A stretch of DNA of 6,938 bases from Candidatus Omnitrophota bacterium (GCA_016206875.1 JACQQR010000173.1:1-6938); one strand, 5' to 3'. Counted from the first letter of the stretch, positions 1 to 6,936 are shown. Made by a program: numbers and translations. The notes: generated by a model from the sequence alone, not told the origin.

Positions 1-2
1 AT

Positions 3-3000
3 AGCTACGAGGTTACTTTTAGCGCAGCCGACGAAGCTTATATAACTAGCGGCCAGACTATCGGCGCGTGCGATGCGGATTGGACGCGCATTCTTAAAAT
101 GGAAATACCCAATGCTTTGGCATTTCGAATTTTGAATGGCGCAAAACTTACATGTCATGTCACAGGAACGCTTGGGGGAGGTTTTGTTTACGGAGTCGTC
201 GTTGAAGATGCGCAAGCCGCAGGCGAAACAAAAATATTAGCGCTAACTGTTTCTTCAGCAGCTGTGCGACAAGAGTCAGGCGCTATTTCCCTTACGCTCT
301 CGATAGAAGGAGGAGAGGGACTGTCCCCGGAGGAGGCTGTCTCTTCAGATCAACATTTCTTGATAGCAGGCAAAATTTCGCCGCGTCCCGTTCAGGAAAT
401 TCACGTAAATAAAAGCGGCAATATTATATTTTATGAGAGAATCACTCAGGGCACATTATTGGAGCCCGGGGATCATGTTATTGGAGAATATGACGGGGCC
501 TATGTGGGGGATGCCTATTATTCTGGCGCGAAAATCGGGAGAAAAATCGAAGAGGCCGAATCAGAAATCGCGCATCTTGGGGAAGTAAGCGATCAAATTC
601 GCGGATTGACGAGGGAAATCTCAAGGCTTGAGAGCGTACCCAAAGGCGCGGGGCAAACGATTGAGCAAGAGGATCTCGGGGAAATTTCTGCCCTCCTGGA
701 TCAAATCAACGGCATTGTGCTTACAGCGCCTCAGAAGTCTGGGGATGCCTTGCGTGCGGCGATTAACAGACTCAAAGCACTAGCTGTTTCACTGAAAACG
801 GTGAAACTGCATCCTAAAGGATATGTGGCCAGACAAGCAAAACTGATTGCTCAAGTGATTGAAGATCAAACAGCAGCCGGACAAGTTATAGATTTCGAAG
901 CGCTTTCTGCTCAAGTGACAGCGCTGGTGGATATAGATTTTTCACGGTTAAAAGATGCGGATGAGATAGAAGTCGCTTTGGCTAGTGTGGAAACGGATAA
1001 AAAGGCGCTGATTCGAAAAGCGCTTGAAGCGCTTGGCGCAACACCCGATCAGGATTTTGCCCGGCTTAGCCAGGCGCGTATCGAACAACTAAACGAATTC
1101 CTTGCCGCTCTTCGCGAAGCCGCTGGCGCGGTGCCGGTGGGAATTACGATTAGCGGTGAACAGGCTGTGCGCATTCTTGAGCTGAACAAAGAAGCGGGAG
1201 AAGGCGCGCCCATTCTCGTCCATTCAAACGGAAGTTACTTTGAAACCGCCGTCAATCGTCAGAAGGCGGCAGAATTGGGTCTGGAAGATGGCATGCGTGT
1301 GATCCTACGAACACCCGCCGGCGATTTAGAAGGCGTGCTTCGATTAGAAGAACGGGAAGGCGCTGAGCTGGCCGTTTACGTTTTATTCCCTGAATTGGCA
1401 GGAGTAGGCGGCGATGTTCCGGCCCTGCTTGGAATAGAAGCCCAGTCTTTGGGAAGCCTTGTTTCGTCTCGCCTGCGAGGGCTTCCGGCTTGGAAATTGT
1501 CGCTTGCATTTGCCGCAGCCGCTCTCTTGGGCGCTTGCACGTTTCCCTTCATCACAAAATCCGATTTAGACACGGTACGCACTGAAGAAAGATTGGATAT
1601 TGATAATTCCCCTATCACTCCAAAAAAAGAAGTGAGTTTGGAAAAGTTAGAGGTGACTTCAGATGAGGAGGGAAAAATTTTTGTTACGGAGGTAAAAGAA
1701 TCGGGCGAAAAAGTTACGCGCCCCCTTGAAGAATATGTGGCCGAGCGCAATGACGGAATTATTTCTGCCAAGCTCACTTTGGATTCAGCCGAAGCCACAG
1801 AAGCATTTTTCGACAGTATTCAAATCGTACCTGTGCTAGGGGGGAACTATAGTTTTGAAAGCCATAAACATTTTGGCGGCCAATTCGGGTTTTTAATTAC
1901 ATTAGGCCGCTACGGTTCTTTAACTCTTGCAGGAGGGGCGAATTCTCTTGAAGGAGATTTTCAGCGTTCTTTAAGTTTTATCGGGAGCATTCAAAGCCTG
2001 TTTACTCAAATAGGGCCTTACGAAGATGAGCTCCGGCATATTGCCGCCAGAAACGCCGGCTATCGCCACCAGGAGCTCATTGGGGATGAGGTGACGCAAG
2101 CCAGAAATATCCTTCGCACCTCGTGGGAATGGAAACAGCAGACTGTATATTTAGAAGCAATCAAGACGCATCTGGAGACGGCTATTCGGTACGCAACAGA
2201 AAAAGCCGCGCTGGAAATTTCCGGCCGTTACTGGCAGGACCAGGTTAATTTCTTGAAAGAAAAACTGGGCGTTACCGAGTCCGCCCTTACAGAAATTCAT
2301 CATGCGTACGGAAAGTTGGCTTTGGAGAAGGAAAAATTTGGAGATCTTTTGGGATTGCATGATGATATTCCCATTGATGTTGGAGACAAAACGGGAAGCC
2401 TGGATTTGAATCGGGTGGATACGCTTTCCATCAAGGCGGATAATAGAAGAGGATTGGGTGAGACAGAAATCCTGCAGGCTACGGCCGGCACCAGTTCTCG
2501 AGTAGGCCGTGCTTTGGATGCGTGGACCACAATTGCCTGCGAATTGATTATTCAAGACCGTGATTTCCTCGGGGTTTATCCTTACATATTTGAAGGGATT
2601 CATATAGATGATTCGGATCTGACTTTGGCGATTGATCCAAACCGTATCAATTGGCTCAGGCGCGCGATTCGTGAGACGGGATTGGTGGTTAAGGGCCCGG
2701 ACCTGATTCAAATCGGAAAGCGGATGTTTGGCGGCGCAAAAGACGAAGCGCTTCAACCTCTTCGGGATGAGCGTGCTGCCATCATCAGAGCCGTGCAAAC
2801 CACTGAAGTGAACAAAATCCGCCGCGCGCGATTCAATTATTTTGCCGGTTTGAATGCTTTAGTGGATGCAAGAGATGGCATCAGTCAGGCCGAACAAAGT
2901 TTGCAAGAGGCGCAGGGTCGCTTAACGGATGGGCATCAGGATGCTGCCTATGACATTTTTTTATCCAAAGTAAAGGTAGAGGAAGCCCAAATTCAATTCG

Positions 3001-4034
3001 TTGCTGCCAGAGCTCAATACGAGCGGGCTTTAGACGAATTTCAGGCTTTTCTGGAAGATCTCAGGGCTAATCTCGTTCGGGCTGGGCCGGTTTTAGACGG
3101 AATGGGAGATGAGGAGCAAGTAGAAGTTGAGCAAGAAGTTATCAATGGGTTAGGCCAGCCATACATTGATGCACTTGAAGAAGCCGCCCCAATTCCCAAT
3201 CAGTGGGTAGTAGGAGAAGATGTAGATATAACCAATTTGCAAAGAGTCAGTGCGCCGGCGGCTCATGAGGGCATCGGAGCCCGATCTTTAGGCGTAGAAG
3301 CCAGCATTCAGCAACAAGCAAACAATGCGCTGAGCGAATTGGGATTGAGCGCAACTGATGCGCGCACGGGGCTTTTGATCCCTTATTTGGGATTTTTGAC
3401 TGTGGCTTTAGCTTCACTCTCACCAGCTCAGAAAGCGCAGTTTATATCCAAACTTTTGAGTAAGCTGGGAGATTTGGCGTCCAGTGACATTCCGGCCGGA
3501 AATCAAGAATCGCCGGCCGTTGTTTTTGCGGACGAAGAGTATCTTACGAAGGCCGGCCCCGAATTTATTCAGAGCTTTGTATCGAAGCGCTTGCGGCTGG
3601 ACGTTTTTGTATCTGCGCGCACGCCGGAAATTGCGGCGGAAAAAATCCGCCAATTTTTCCCGGCGCAGGTTCCGGCTAATGTGCATGCCCATGCATACAA
3701 TTCGGGATTGCCCTTGGTCCAGGCCATGAATGCCGTTCTTGCCACTCCTGAACTGGCCGGAACCGATCCGGTGATTTTAAGCAATCAATCTGCGCTGGTC
3801 AGAAAAGTGTCTTCGCCGCTTCACCGGGTGATTCGTGTGATCCATGATGCAAACTACCCTGCAGAGCTTGCTTTGGAGTTGGGACGCAAAATTTCGGCCA
3901 CGGGCGGGCAAGGACAGGTGATGGGAACGGAACGAGTGGGAAAAGACGATTTCCGGCTTCTTTCCATTCCCGAGCTGATTGACGACCTTTTTGCCGATAT
4001 CACCGGCGCGCGCTTGAGAGAGCAGTCGGCGTAA
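3..4034 (+). CDS. Very large envelope protein, 5'-partial: HlyD-adaptor-like part, internal lipobox, TolC-like part, C-terminal alpha/beta domain
   Basis: The frame is open from base 3, giving 32 protein-like residues before the first ATG at 99, so the true start lies upstream. Residue numbers here count from that ATG. No family is certain. Residues 1-135 are beta-rich; the segment around 105-132 (SGNIIFYERITQGTLLEPGD) resembles one half of a barrel-sandwich domain. Residues 147-345 are charged and mostly helical. Residues 370-432, with LEDGMRVILRTPAGDLEGVL, resemble an adaptor beta-barrel. Residues 458-480 form a lipoprotein-type signal ending LLGAC. Residues about 640-757 and 880-990 are amphipathic helices of TolC type (AYGKLALEKEKFGDLLGL; ARAQYERALDEFQAFL). 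Residues 1091-1108 are hydrophobic. Residues 1136-1268 alternate strands and helices and are unassigned. The protein probably acts in the cell envelope, perhaps in export, but this is inference. It is separated from the next gene by a terminator-like hairpin and is probably a separate transcript. Confidence 0.9.
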   Translation, partial: SYEVTFSAADEAYITSGQTIGACDADWTRILKMEIPNALAFRILNGAKLTCHVTGTLGGGFVYGVVVEDAQAAGETKILALTVSSAAVRQESGAISLTLSIEGGEGLSPEEAVSSDQHFLIAGKISPRPVQEIHVNKSGNIIFYERITQGTLLEPGDHVIGEYDGAYVGDAYYSGAKIGRKIEEAESEIAHLGEVSDQIRGLTREISRLESVPKGAGQTIEQEDLGEISALLDQINGIVLTAPQKSGDALRAAINRLKALAVSLKTVKLHPKGYVARQAKLIAQVIEDQTAAGQVIDFEALSAQVTALVDIDFSRLKDADEIEVALASVETDKKALIRKALEALGATPDQDFARLSQARIEQLNEFLAALREAAGAVPVGITISGEQAVRILELNKEAGEGAPILVHSNGSYFETAVNRQKAAELGLEDGMRVILRTPAGDLEGVLRLEEREGAELAVYVLFPELAGVGGDVPALLGIEAQSLGSLVSSRLRGLPAWKLSLAFAAAALLGACTFPFITKSDLDTVRTEERLDIDNSPITPKKEVSLEKLEVTSDEEGKIFVTEVKESGEKVTRPLEEYVAERNDGIISAKLTLDSAEATEAFFDSIQIVPVLGGNYSFESHKHFGGQFGFLITLGRYGSLTLAGGANSLEGDFQRSLSFIGSIQSLFTQIGPYEDELRHIAARNAGYRHQELIGDEVTQARNILRTSWEWKQQTVYLEAIKTHLETAIRYATEKAALEISGRYWQDQVNFLKEKLGVTESALTEIHHAYGKLALEKEKFGDLLGLHDDIPIDVGDKTGSLDLNRVDTLSIKADNRRGLGETEILQATAGTSSRVGRALDAWTTIACELIIQDRDFLGVYPYIFEGIHIDDSDLTLAIDPNRINWLRRAIRETGLVVKGPDLIQIGKRMFGGAKDEALQPLRDERAAIIRAVQTTEVNKIRRARFNYFAGLNALVDARDGISQAEQSLQEAQGRLTDGHQDAAYDIFLSKVKVEEAQIQFVAARAQYERALDEFQAFLEDLRANLVRAGPVLDGMGDEEQVEVEQEVINGLGQPYIDALEEAAPIPNQWVVGEDVDITNLQRVSAPAAHEGIGARSLGVEASIQQQANNALSELGLSATDARTGLLIPYLGFLTVALASLSPAQKAQFISKLLSKLGDLASSDIPAGNQESPAVVFADEEYLTKAGPEFIQSFVSKRLRLDVFVSARTPEIAAEKIRQFFPAQVPANVHAHAYNSGLPLVQAMNAVLATPELAGTDPVILSNQSALVRKVSSPLHRVIRVIHDANYPAELALELGRKISATGGQGQVMGTERVGKDDFRLLSIPELIDDLFADITGARLREQSA
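1470..1538 (+). other. Internal lipoprotein signal sequence with lipobox inside the long CDS
   Basis: The encoded stretch RLRGLPAWKLSLAFAAAALL is followed by GAC. It has a basic n-region (Arg458, Arg460, Lys466), an 11-residue hydrophobic core (467-477) and a lipobox L-G-A-C whose cysteine (residue 480 from the first ATG) is encoded at 1536-1538. Residue +2 is Thr, not Asp, so by the enterobacterial sorting rule a lipoprotein made here would go to the outer membrane. It lies directly before the TolC-like region, where a lipoprotein outer-membrane factor would normally begin. No in-frame ATG or GTG is near; the only candidate starts are TTG at 1449 and TTG at 1497, neither with a clear ribosome binding site. 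It could instead be a plain internal membrane segment. Confidence 0.55.
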
Positions 4035-4036
4035 AG

Positions 4037-4070
4037 GTCCCTCCCCTTATAGAGGGGGACTATCGTTTTA
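4037..4070 (+). terminator. Possible weak Rho-independent terminator after the long CDS
   Basis: Two bases after the TAA stop, arm gtccctc (4037-4043) can pair with gagggggac (4052-4060), either with one G-U pair or with a two-G bulge, around a short loop. The sequence tatcgtttta follows, a poor T-tract. Position and GC-rich stem support a terminator; the short, interrupted T-run argues for a weak one. It may equally be a small dispersed palindromic repeat. Confidence 0.4.
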
Positions 4071-4085
4071 CTCATATCTGGCCGA

Positions 4086-4091
4086 TATAGT
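4086..4091 (+). promoter_or_regulatory. Candidate -10 box of the mutase operon
   Basis: TATAGT matches the bacterial -10 consensus TATAAT at five of six positions and lies six bases before the ATG at 4098, so transcription would begin at or next to the start codon. No good -35 box is visible 16-18 bases upstream. The absence of a Shine-Dalgarno sequence before 4098 fits a leaderless message. The gap is only 63 bases, so chance or read-through from the upstream gene remains possible. Confidence 0.2.
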
Positions 4092-4097
4092 TCTTCT

Positions 4098-4874
4098 ATG
4101 ACGGCCAGTTCCAAGTCTCTTATCTGTGGAGTGCTTGCCCGAGACCGCAAGGTTATCGCCAAACTGATTTCCCACGTAGAAAACGCGATGCCGGGTGTAG
4201 CGCCCATTTTGGCAAAGCTCGGGGCAAAAGGCGGCCGGGCGCTTCGCGTCGGAATCACGGGTTTTCCGGGCGCCGGCAAAAGCACGTTGATTCATCAAAT
4301 TGCCAAAACCCTTTCCCAAAAAAAGTACCGTGTCGGTATTATTTTGATGGACCCCACCAGTCCTTTCTCCGGCGGCGCGCTTTTAGGCGACAGAATCCGC
4401 CTTCGCGATATCCAGTTAGACCCTCGAGTTTATATCCGTTCCATGGCTACCCGAGGCCATAAAGGAGGCTTGAACCTTGCTGCCCGCTATGCTTCCGACA
4501 TTTTAGATGCTGCCGGATTCGATTTTATTTTTCTGGAAACCGTCGGCGTAGGCCAGCTTGATATCGATATTGCCTCTTATTCGGATGTGACTGTGGTTGT
4601 GATGACTCCTGAATCCGGCGATGAGGTGCAGGCGATGAAGGCCGGACTCATGGAAGTGGCTGATATATTCATTGTGAACAAGATGGATCGCGATAAGGAA
4701 AAAATCTATTTCAGCCGTATTGAACGAGGCCTGGAAGGCCACTCGGTGTCACGAAACCGGGCCTCGGCGCCGGTTCTCGGTGTGGCGGCTCTTTATGGAG
4801 AAGGTGTGGACTCTCTTTTGCGTGTGCTGATTAGGTTCCGGGTGAAAAAAGCGCGCAGGAAAAAATCTTCATGA
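4098..4874 (+). CDS. meaB: MeaB/ArgK-family P-loop GTPase, chaperone of the B12-dependent acyl-CoA mutase (short form)
   Basis: This family of cytoplasmic GTPases guards adenosylcobalamin loading and repair of acyl-CoA mutases. The 258 residues show the G-domain motifs in order: P-loop GFPGAGKST (55-63), MDPTSPFSGGALLGDR (84-99), IRSMATRGHKGG (113-124), the switch segment ETVGVGQ (147-153) and the base-recognition motif NKMD (194-197). The N-terminal stretch LARDRKVIAKLISHVE aligns with the family start, and an in-frame TAG at 4050 leaves no alternative upstream ATG/GTG/TTG, so ATG 4098 is chosen although it lacks a ribosome binding site. MeaB and E. coli ArgK are about 330 residues; this protein stops soon after the G domain with a basic tail (KKARRKKSS), so the C-terminal dimerisation arm appears missing. 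The usual Gln-Ser-Glu after the switch is Gln-Leu-Asp here. The stop overlaps the start of the mutase gene by ATGA. Confidence 0.93.
   Translation: MTASSKSLICGVLARDRKVIAKLISHVENAMPGVAPILAKLGAKGGRALRVGITGFPGAGKSTLIHQIAKTLSQKKYRVGIILMDPTSPFSGGALLGDRIRLRDIQLDPRVYIRSMATRGHKGGLNLAARYASDILDAAGFDFIFLETVGVGQLDIDIASYSDVTVVVMTPESGDEVQAMKAGLMEVADIFIVNKMDRDKEKIYFSRIERGLEGHSVSRNRASAPVLGVAALYGEGVDSLLRVLIRFRVKKARRKKSS
4857..4860 (+). promoter_or_regulatory. Ribosome binding site of the mutase large-subunit gene
   Basis: AGGA sits ten bases before ATG 4871, inside the end of the GTPase gene. Together with the ATGA stop/start overlap it supports ATG 4871 as the start and suggests translational coupling. Confidence 0.45.
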
Positions 4875-6451
4875 CTGAATCTCTTAGCGGCATTCCGCTT
4901 AAACCTTCATACGATGCAAGCGATTTGGCGGGGCGAAATCTCGCCCGCGATTTGGGCCATCCAGGCCGGTTTCCGTACACGAGGGGATTGTATCCCGAGG
5001 GATACAGAACCAAACTTTGGACGATGCGGCAATTCGCCGGCTTCGGCTCGGCCCGGGAGACCAACCGCCGTTTTAAGTTTTTATTAAAATCCGGGCAAAC
5101 AGGCCTTTCCACCGCTTTCGATTTGCCGACCCTGATGGGTTATGACTCAGATCATGAGCGCGCGCAGGGCGAGGTGGGGAAGTGCGGCGTGGCCATCGAC
5201 TCGCTTGAAGATATGGAAGAGTTGTACTCGGGAATCCGGCTTGATTCTATTTCCACTTCGATGACGGTGAATGGCCCGGCGGCTATCCTATTTTCTTTTT
5301 ATGTGGCGGCGGCCGAGGCTCAAGGCTCGAAGATTCAAGACCTGCGCGGCACCTTGCAAAATGATATTTTGAAAGAATATATTGCCCAGCGCACCTGGAT
5401 TTTTCCTCCCGAGCCCAGCCTTCGCATCATTGTGGATCTCATTAAATTCACCGGCAAGCACATGAAAAAATTTAATCCGGTGAGCGTAAGCGGTTATCAC
5501 ATCCGCGAGGCAGGCGCTACGGCGGTCCAGGAGCTGGCATTTACGTTGATGGATGGTTTTACTTACGTGGAAGCATGCTTGAAGGCAGGCATGAAAGTAG
5601 ACGATTTTGCTCCGCGGCTTTCTTTCTTTTTCAATGCCCACCTGGATTTTTTTGAAGAAATTGCCAAATACCGTGCTGCGCGGCGCATTTGGGCCAAACA
5701 CATGAAGCAAATCTATAAAGCCCGCTCGCCGCGTTCGATGCACCTGCGGTTTCATGCGCAAACGGCCGGGGTTTCGCTTACCAGCCAGCAGCCGGAAAAC
5801 AATATCATTCGCACGGCCATTGAAGCGCTTTCGGCGGTGCTGGGCGGCTGTCAAAGCCTCCACACCAATTCGCTGGATGAAACCATTGCGCTTCCCAGCG
5901 AGCTGGCTGCGCATATTGCCCTTCGCACGCAGCAGGTATTGGCGTATGAGACGGGAGTTACGAATGTGGTAGACCCATTGGGGGGCTCCTACTTTCTAGA
6001 GTGGTTGACCGATAAAATGGAACAGGAAGCCGAGCTCTATTTTAAAAAAATTCGTGCGCTCGGAGGCGTTGTGCCGGCTATTGAGGCAGGTTTTTATCAA
6101 AGAGAAATTTCGGACTCAGCCGAGCGTTTCCAAAAAGAAGTGGATGAAAAAAAACGCATTGTGGTGGGAGTCAATCAATTTGCCTTGGAGGAAGAAATAT
6201 TTCATCCGCCTATTCTTGAAATCACCCGCCAAACCGAGAGCGCGCAAATCCGTAAATTAAAGAAACTCCGGAAAACGCGCTCCAATCAGCGAGTGCGCCG
6301 TTCCCTCGAGGCTTTAAAAAAAGCAACCAGCGGGAAATCCAACGTTATCCCTTTTTTAATCAACTGTGCCAAGGCGTATGCGACAGAAGGTGAAATTGTC
6401 GAGACGTTAAAAAAAGAATTCGGCGAATATATTCCGCCGTCGGTGGTATGA
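4871..6451 (+). CDS. icmA: Adenosylcobalamin-dependent acyl-CoA mutase large subunit (methylmalonyl-CoA mutase family; isobutyryl-CoA-mutase-like residues)
   Basis: This is the catalytic TIM-barrel subunit of a split mutase that rearranges the acyl-CoA carbon skeleton by radical chemistry. Family blocks are intact over 526 residues: TMRQFAGFG (51-59), STAFDLPTLMGYDSD (80-94), VGKCGVAIDS (102-111), GTLQNDILKEY (160-170), SGYHIREAGAT (207-217) with the active-site Tyr209-His210, FAPRLSFFF (246-254), QTAGVSLTSQQPENN (297-311), LHTNSLDETIALPSE (330-344) and VDPLGGSYFLE (367-377). It ends without a cobalamin domain, which the next gene supplies. Most databases would name it methylmalonyl-CoA mutase. 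The specificity pair is Phe55 and Gln173, where methylmalonyl-CoA mutase has Tyr89 and Arg207 and isobutyryl-CoA mutase has Phe80 and Gln198. The likely reaction is therefore isobutyryl-CoA to and from n-butyryl-CoA; a related C4-C5 acyl-CoA substrate is possible. The family is certain, the substrate is inferred. Confidence 0.96.
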   Translation: MTESLSGIPLKPSYDASDLAGRNLARDLGHPGRFPYTRGLYPEGYRTKLWTMRQFAGFGSARETNRRFKFLLKSGQTGLSTAFDLPTLMGYDSDHERAQGEVGKCGVAIDSLEDMEELYSGIRLDSISTSMTVNGPAAILFSFYVAAAEAQGSKIQDLRGTLQNDILKEYIAQRTWIFPPEPSLRIIVDLIKFTGKHMKKFNPVSVSGYHIREAGATAVQELAFTLMDGFTYVEACLKAGMKVDDFAPRLSFFFNAHLDFFEEIAKYRAARRIWAKHMKQIYKARSPRSMHLRFHAQTAGVSLTSQQPENNIIRTAIEALSAVLGGCQSLHTNSLDETIALPSELAAHIALRTQQVLAYETGVTNVVDPLGGSYFLEWLTDKMEQEAELYFKKIRALGGVVPAIEAGFYQREISDSAERFQKEVDEKKRIVVGVNQFALEEEIFHPPILEITRQTESAQIRKLKKLRKTRSNQRVRRSLEALKKATSGKSNVIPFLINCAKAYATEGEIVETLKKEFGEYIPPSVV

Positions 6452-6452
6452 C

Positions 6453-6857
6453 ATGACTCTCAAAATTCGTGTATTACTTGCCAAGCCCGGTTTGGACGGA
6501 CATGACCGCGGCATGAATATTATCGCGCGTTCTCTTCGCGATGCCGGAATGGAAGTGGTCTATCTCGGCCTGCATCAAACTCCGAAGGCCATTGTGCGCG
6601 CGGCTATTGACGAAGATGTTCAAGTCATTGCGCTCAGCATTTTGTCCGGCGCTCACGTCACTTTGTTTGAGAAAATCATTCAGTTGCTCAAAAAAGAAAA
6701 GGCTGCGGATATTCTCCTTTTGGGAGGAGGAATCATTTCAAAAAAAGACCAGGCGCTTCTCTCAACAATGGGGGTGAAACGCATTTTTGGTCCGGGCACG
6801 CCGGTCCGTGAATCGGTGAAATACATTCAAAATCATGTGGGAAGATGCTCCTTATGA
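6453..6857 (+). CDS. icmB: Cobalamin-binding small subunit of the acyl-CoA mutase
   Basis: This 134-residue Rossmann-like protein carries the B12-binding domain of the mutase and pairs with the large subunit encoded just upstream. It shows the base-off/His-on signature: DGHDRG (15-20), in which His17 would coordinate cobalt from below, then SIL (62-64) of the Ser-x-Leu motif and LGGGII (90-95) of the Gly-Gly motif that hold the nucleotide tail, and the closing GVKRIFGPGTP (107-117). Its length is about that of the separate small subunits of split mutases (roughly 135-140). ATG 6453 starts one base after the large-subunit stop; a weak ggtgg at 6442-6446 could serve as ribosome binding site. 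The domain alone cannot distinguish methylmalonyl- from isobutyryl-CoA mutase, so the gene symbol rests on the large subunit. Confidence 0.96.
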   Translation: MTLKIRVLLAKPGLDGHDRGMNIIARSLRDAGMEVVYLGLHQTPKAIVRAAIDEDVQVIALSILSGAHVTLFEKIIQLLKKEKAADILLLGGGIISKKDQALLSTMGVKRIFGPGTPVRESVKYIQNHVGRCSL

Positions 6858-6881
6858 ACGTAACCGTTCAGAGTGGGTGTC

Positions 6882-6901
6882 ATTCCGGCGAAGGCCGGAA
6901 T
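6882..6901. repeat. Hairpin repeat unit (8-bp perfect stem)
   Basis: Arm attccggc (6882-6889) and arm gccggaat (6894-6901) pair perfectly around the loop gaag. The form, cattccggc-gaag-gccggaat, resembles the dispersed REP-like palindromes common between genes in many bacterial genomes. It begins 24 bases after the small-subunit stop. No T-tract follows, so a terminator role is doubtful. Confidence 0.7.
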
Positions 6902-6902
6902 C

Positions 6903-6936
6903 TTTCCGCCAAAGGCGGATCCGCCTTTGGCGGAAA
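6903..6936. repeat. Perfect 34-bp palindrome made of two tandem mini-hairpins
   Basis: The sequence equals its own reverse complement from 6903 to 6936, centred between 6919 and 6920 at ggatcc. Each half is itself a hairpin: tccgcc-aaa-ggcgga (6905-6919) and tccgcc-ttt-ggcgga (6920-6934). It can thus form one long stem or two short stem-loops. It follows the 6882-6901 hairpin by one base and runs to the window edge, so the whole element may be longer. There is no poly-T after it on either strand. Confidence 0.8.

Noticed and set aside
99..101. ATG 99 as the true start of the long gene
   Set aside because: The frame is open to the window edge with normal protein-like codons (32 residues), and no ribosome binding site precedes 99. 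The gene is truncated by the window.
1376..1798. 140-codon open frame on the - strand
   Set aside because: It overlaps the long + strand gene and is rich in Ser/Thr/Pro/Arg, as is typical for shadow frames.
2151..2798. 215-codon open frame on the - strand
   Set aside because: It is entirely antisense to the long + strand gene, has low-complexity, non-family-like composition and no ribosome binding context; it is a shadow.
4074..4088. Small inverted repeat atatc-tggcc-gatat as an operator
   Set aside because: Five-base arms of AT-rich sequence are expected by chance, and no regulator gene lies nearby.
3854..4285. 143-codon open frame on the - strand spanning the intergenic gap
   Set aside because: It covers the end of the long gene and the P-loop region of the GTPase, both clearly coding on the + strand, and it shows no recognisable motif.
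5288..5914. 208-codon open frame on the - strand
   Set aside because: It is antisense to the highly conserved mutase large-subunit gene; its openness follows from the codon bias of the real gene.
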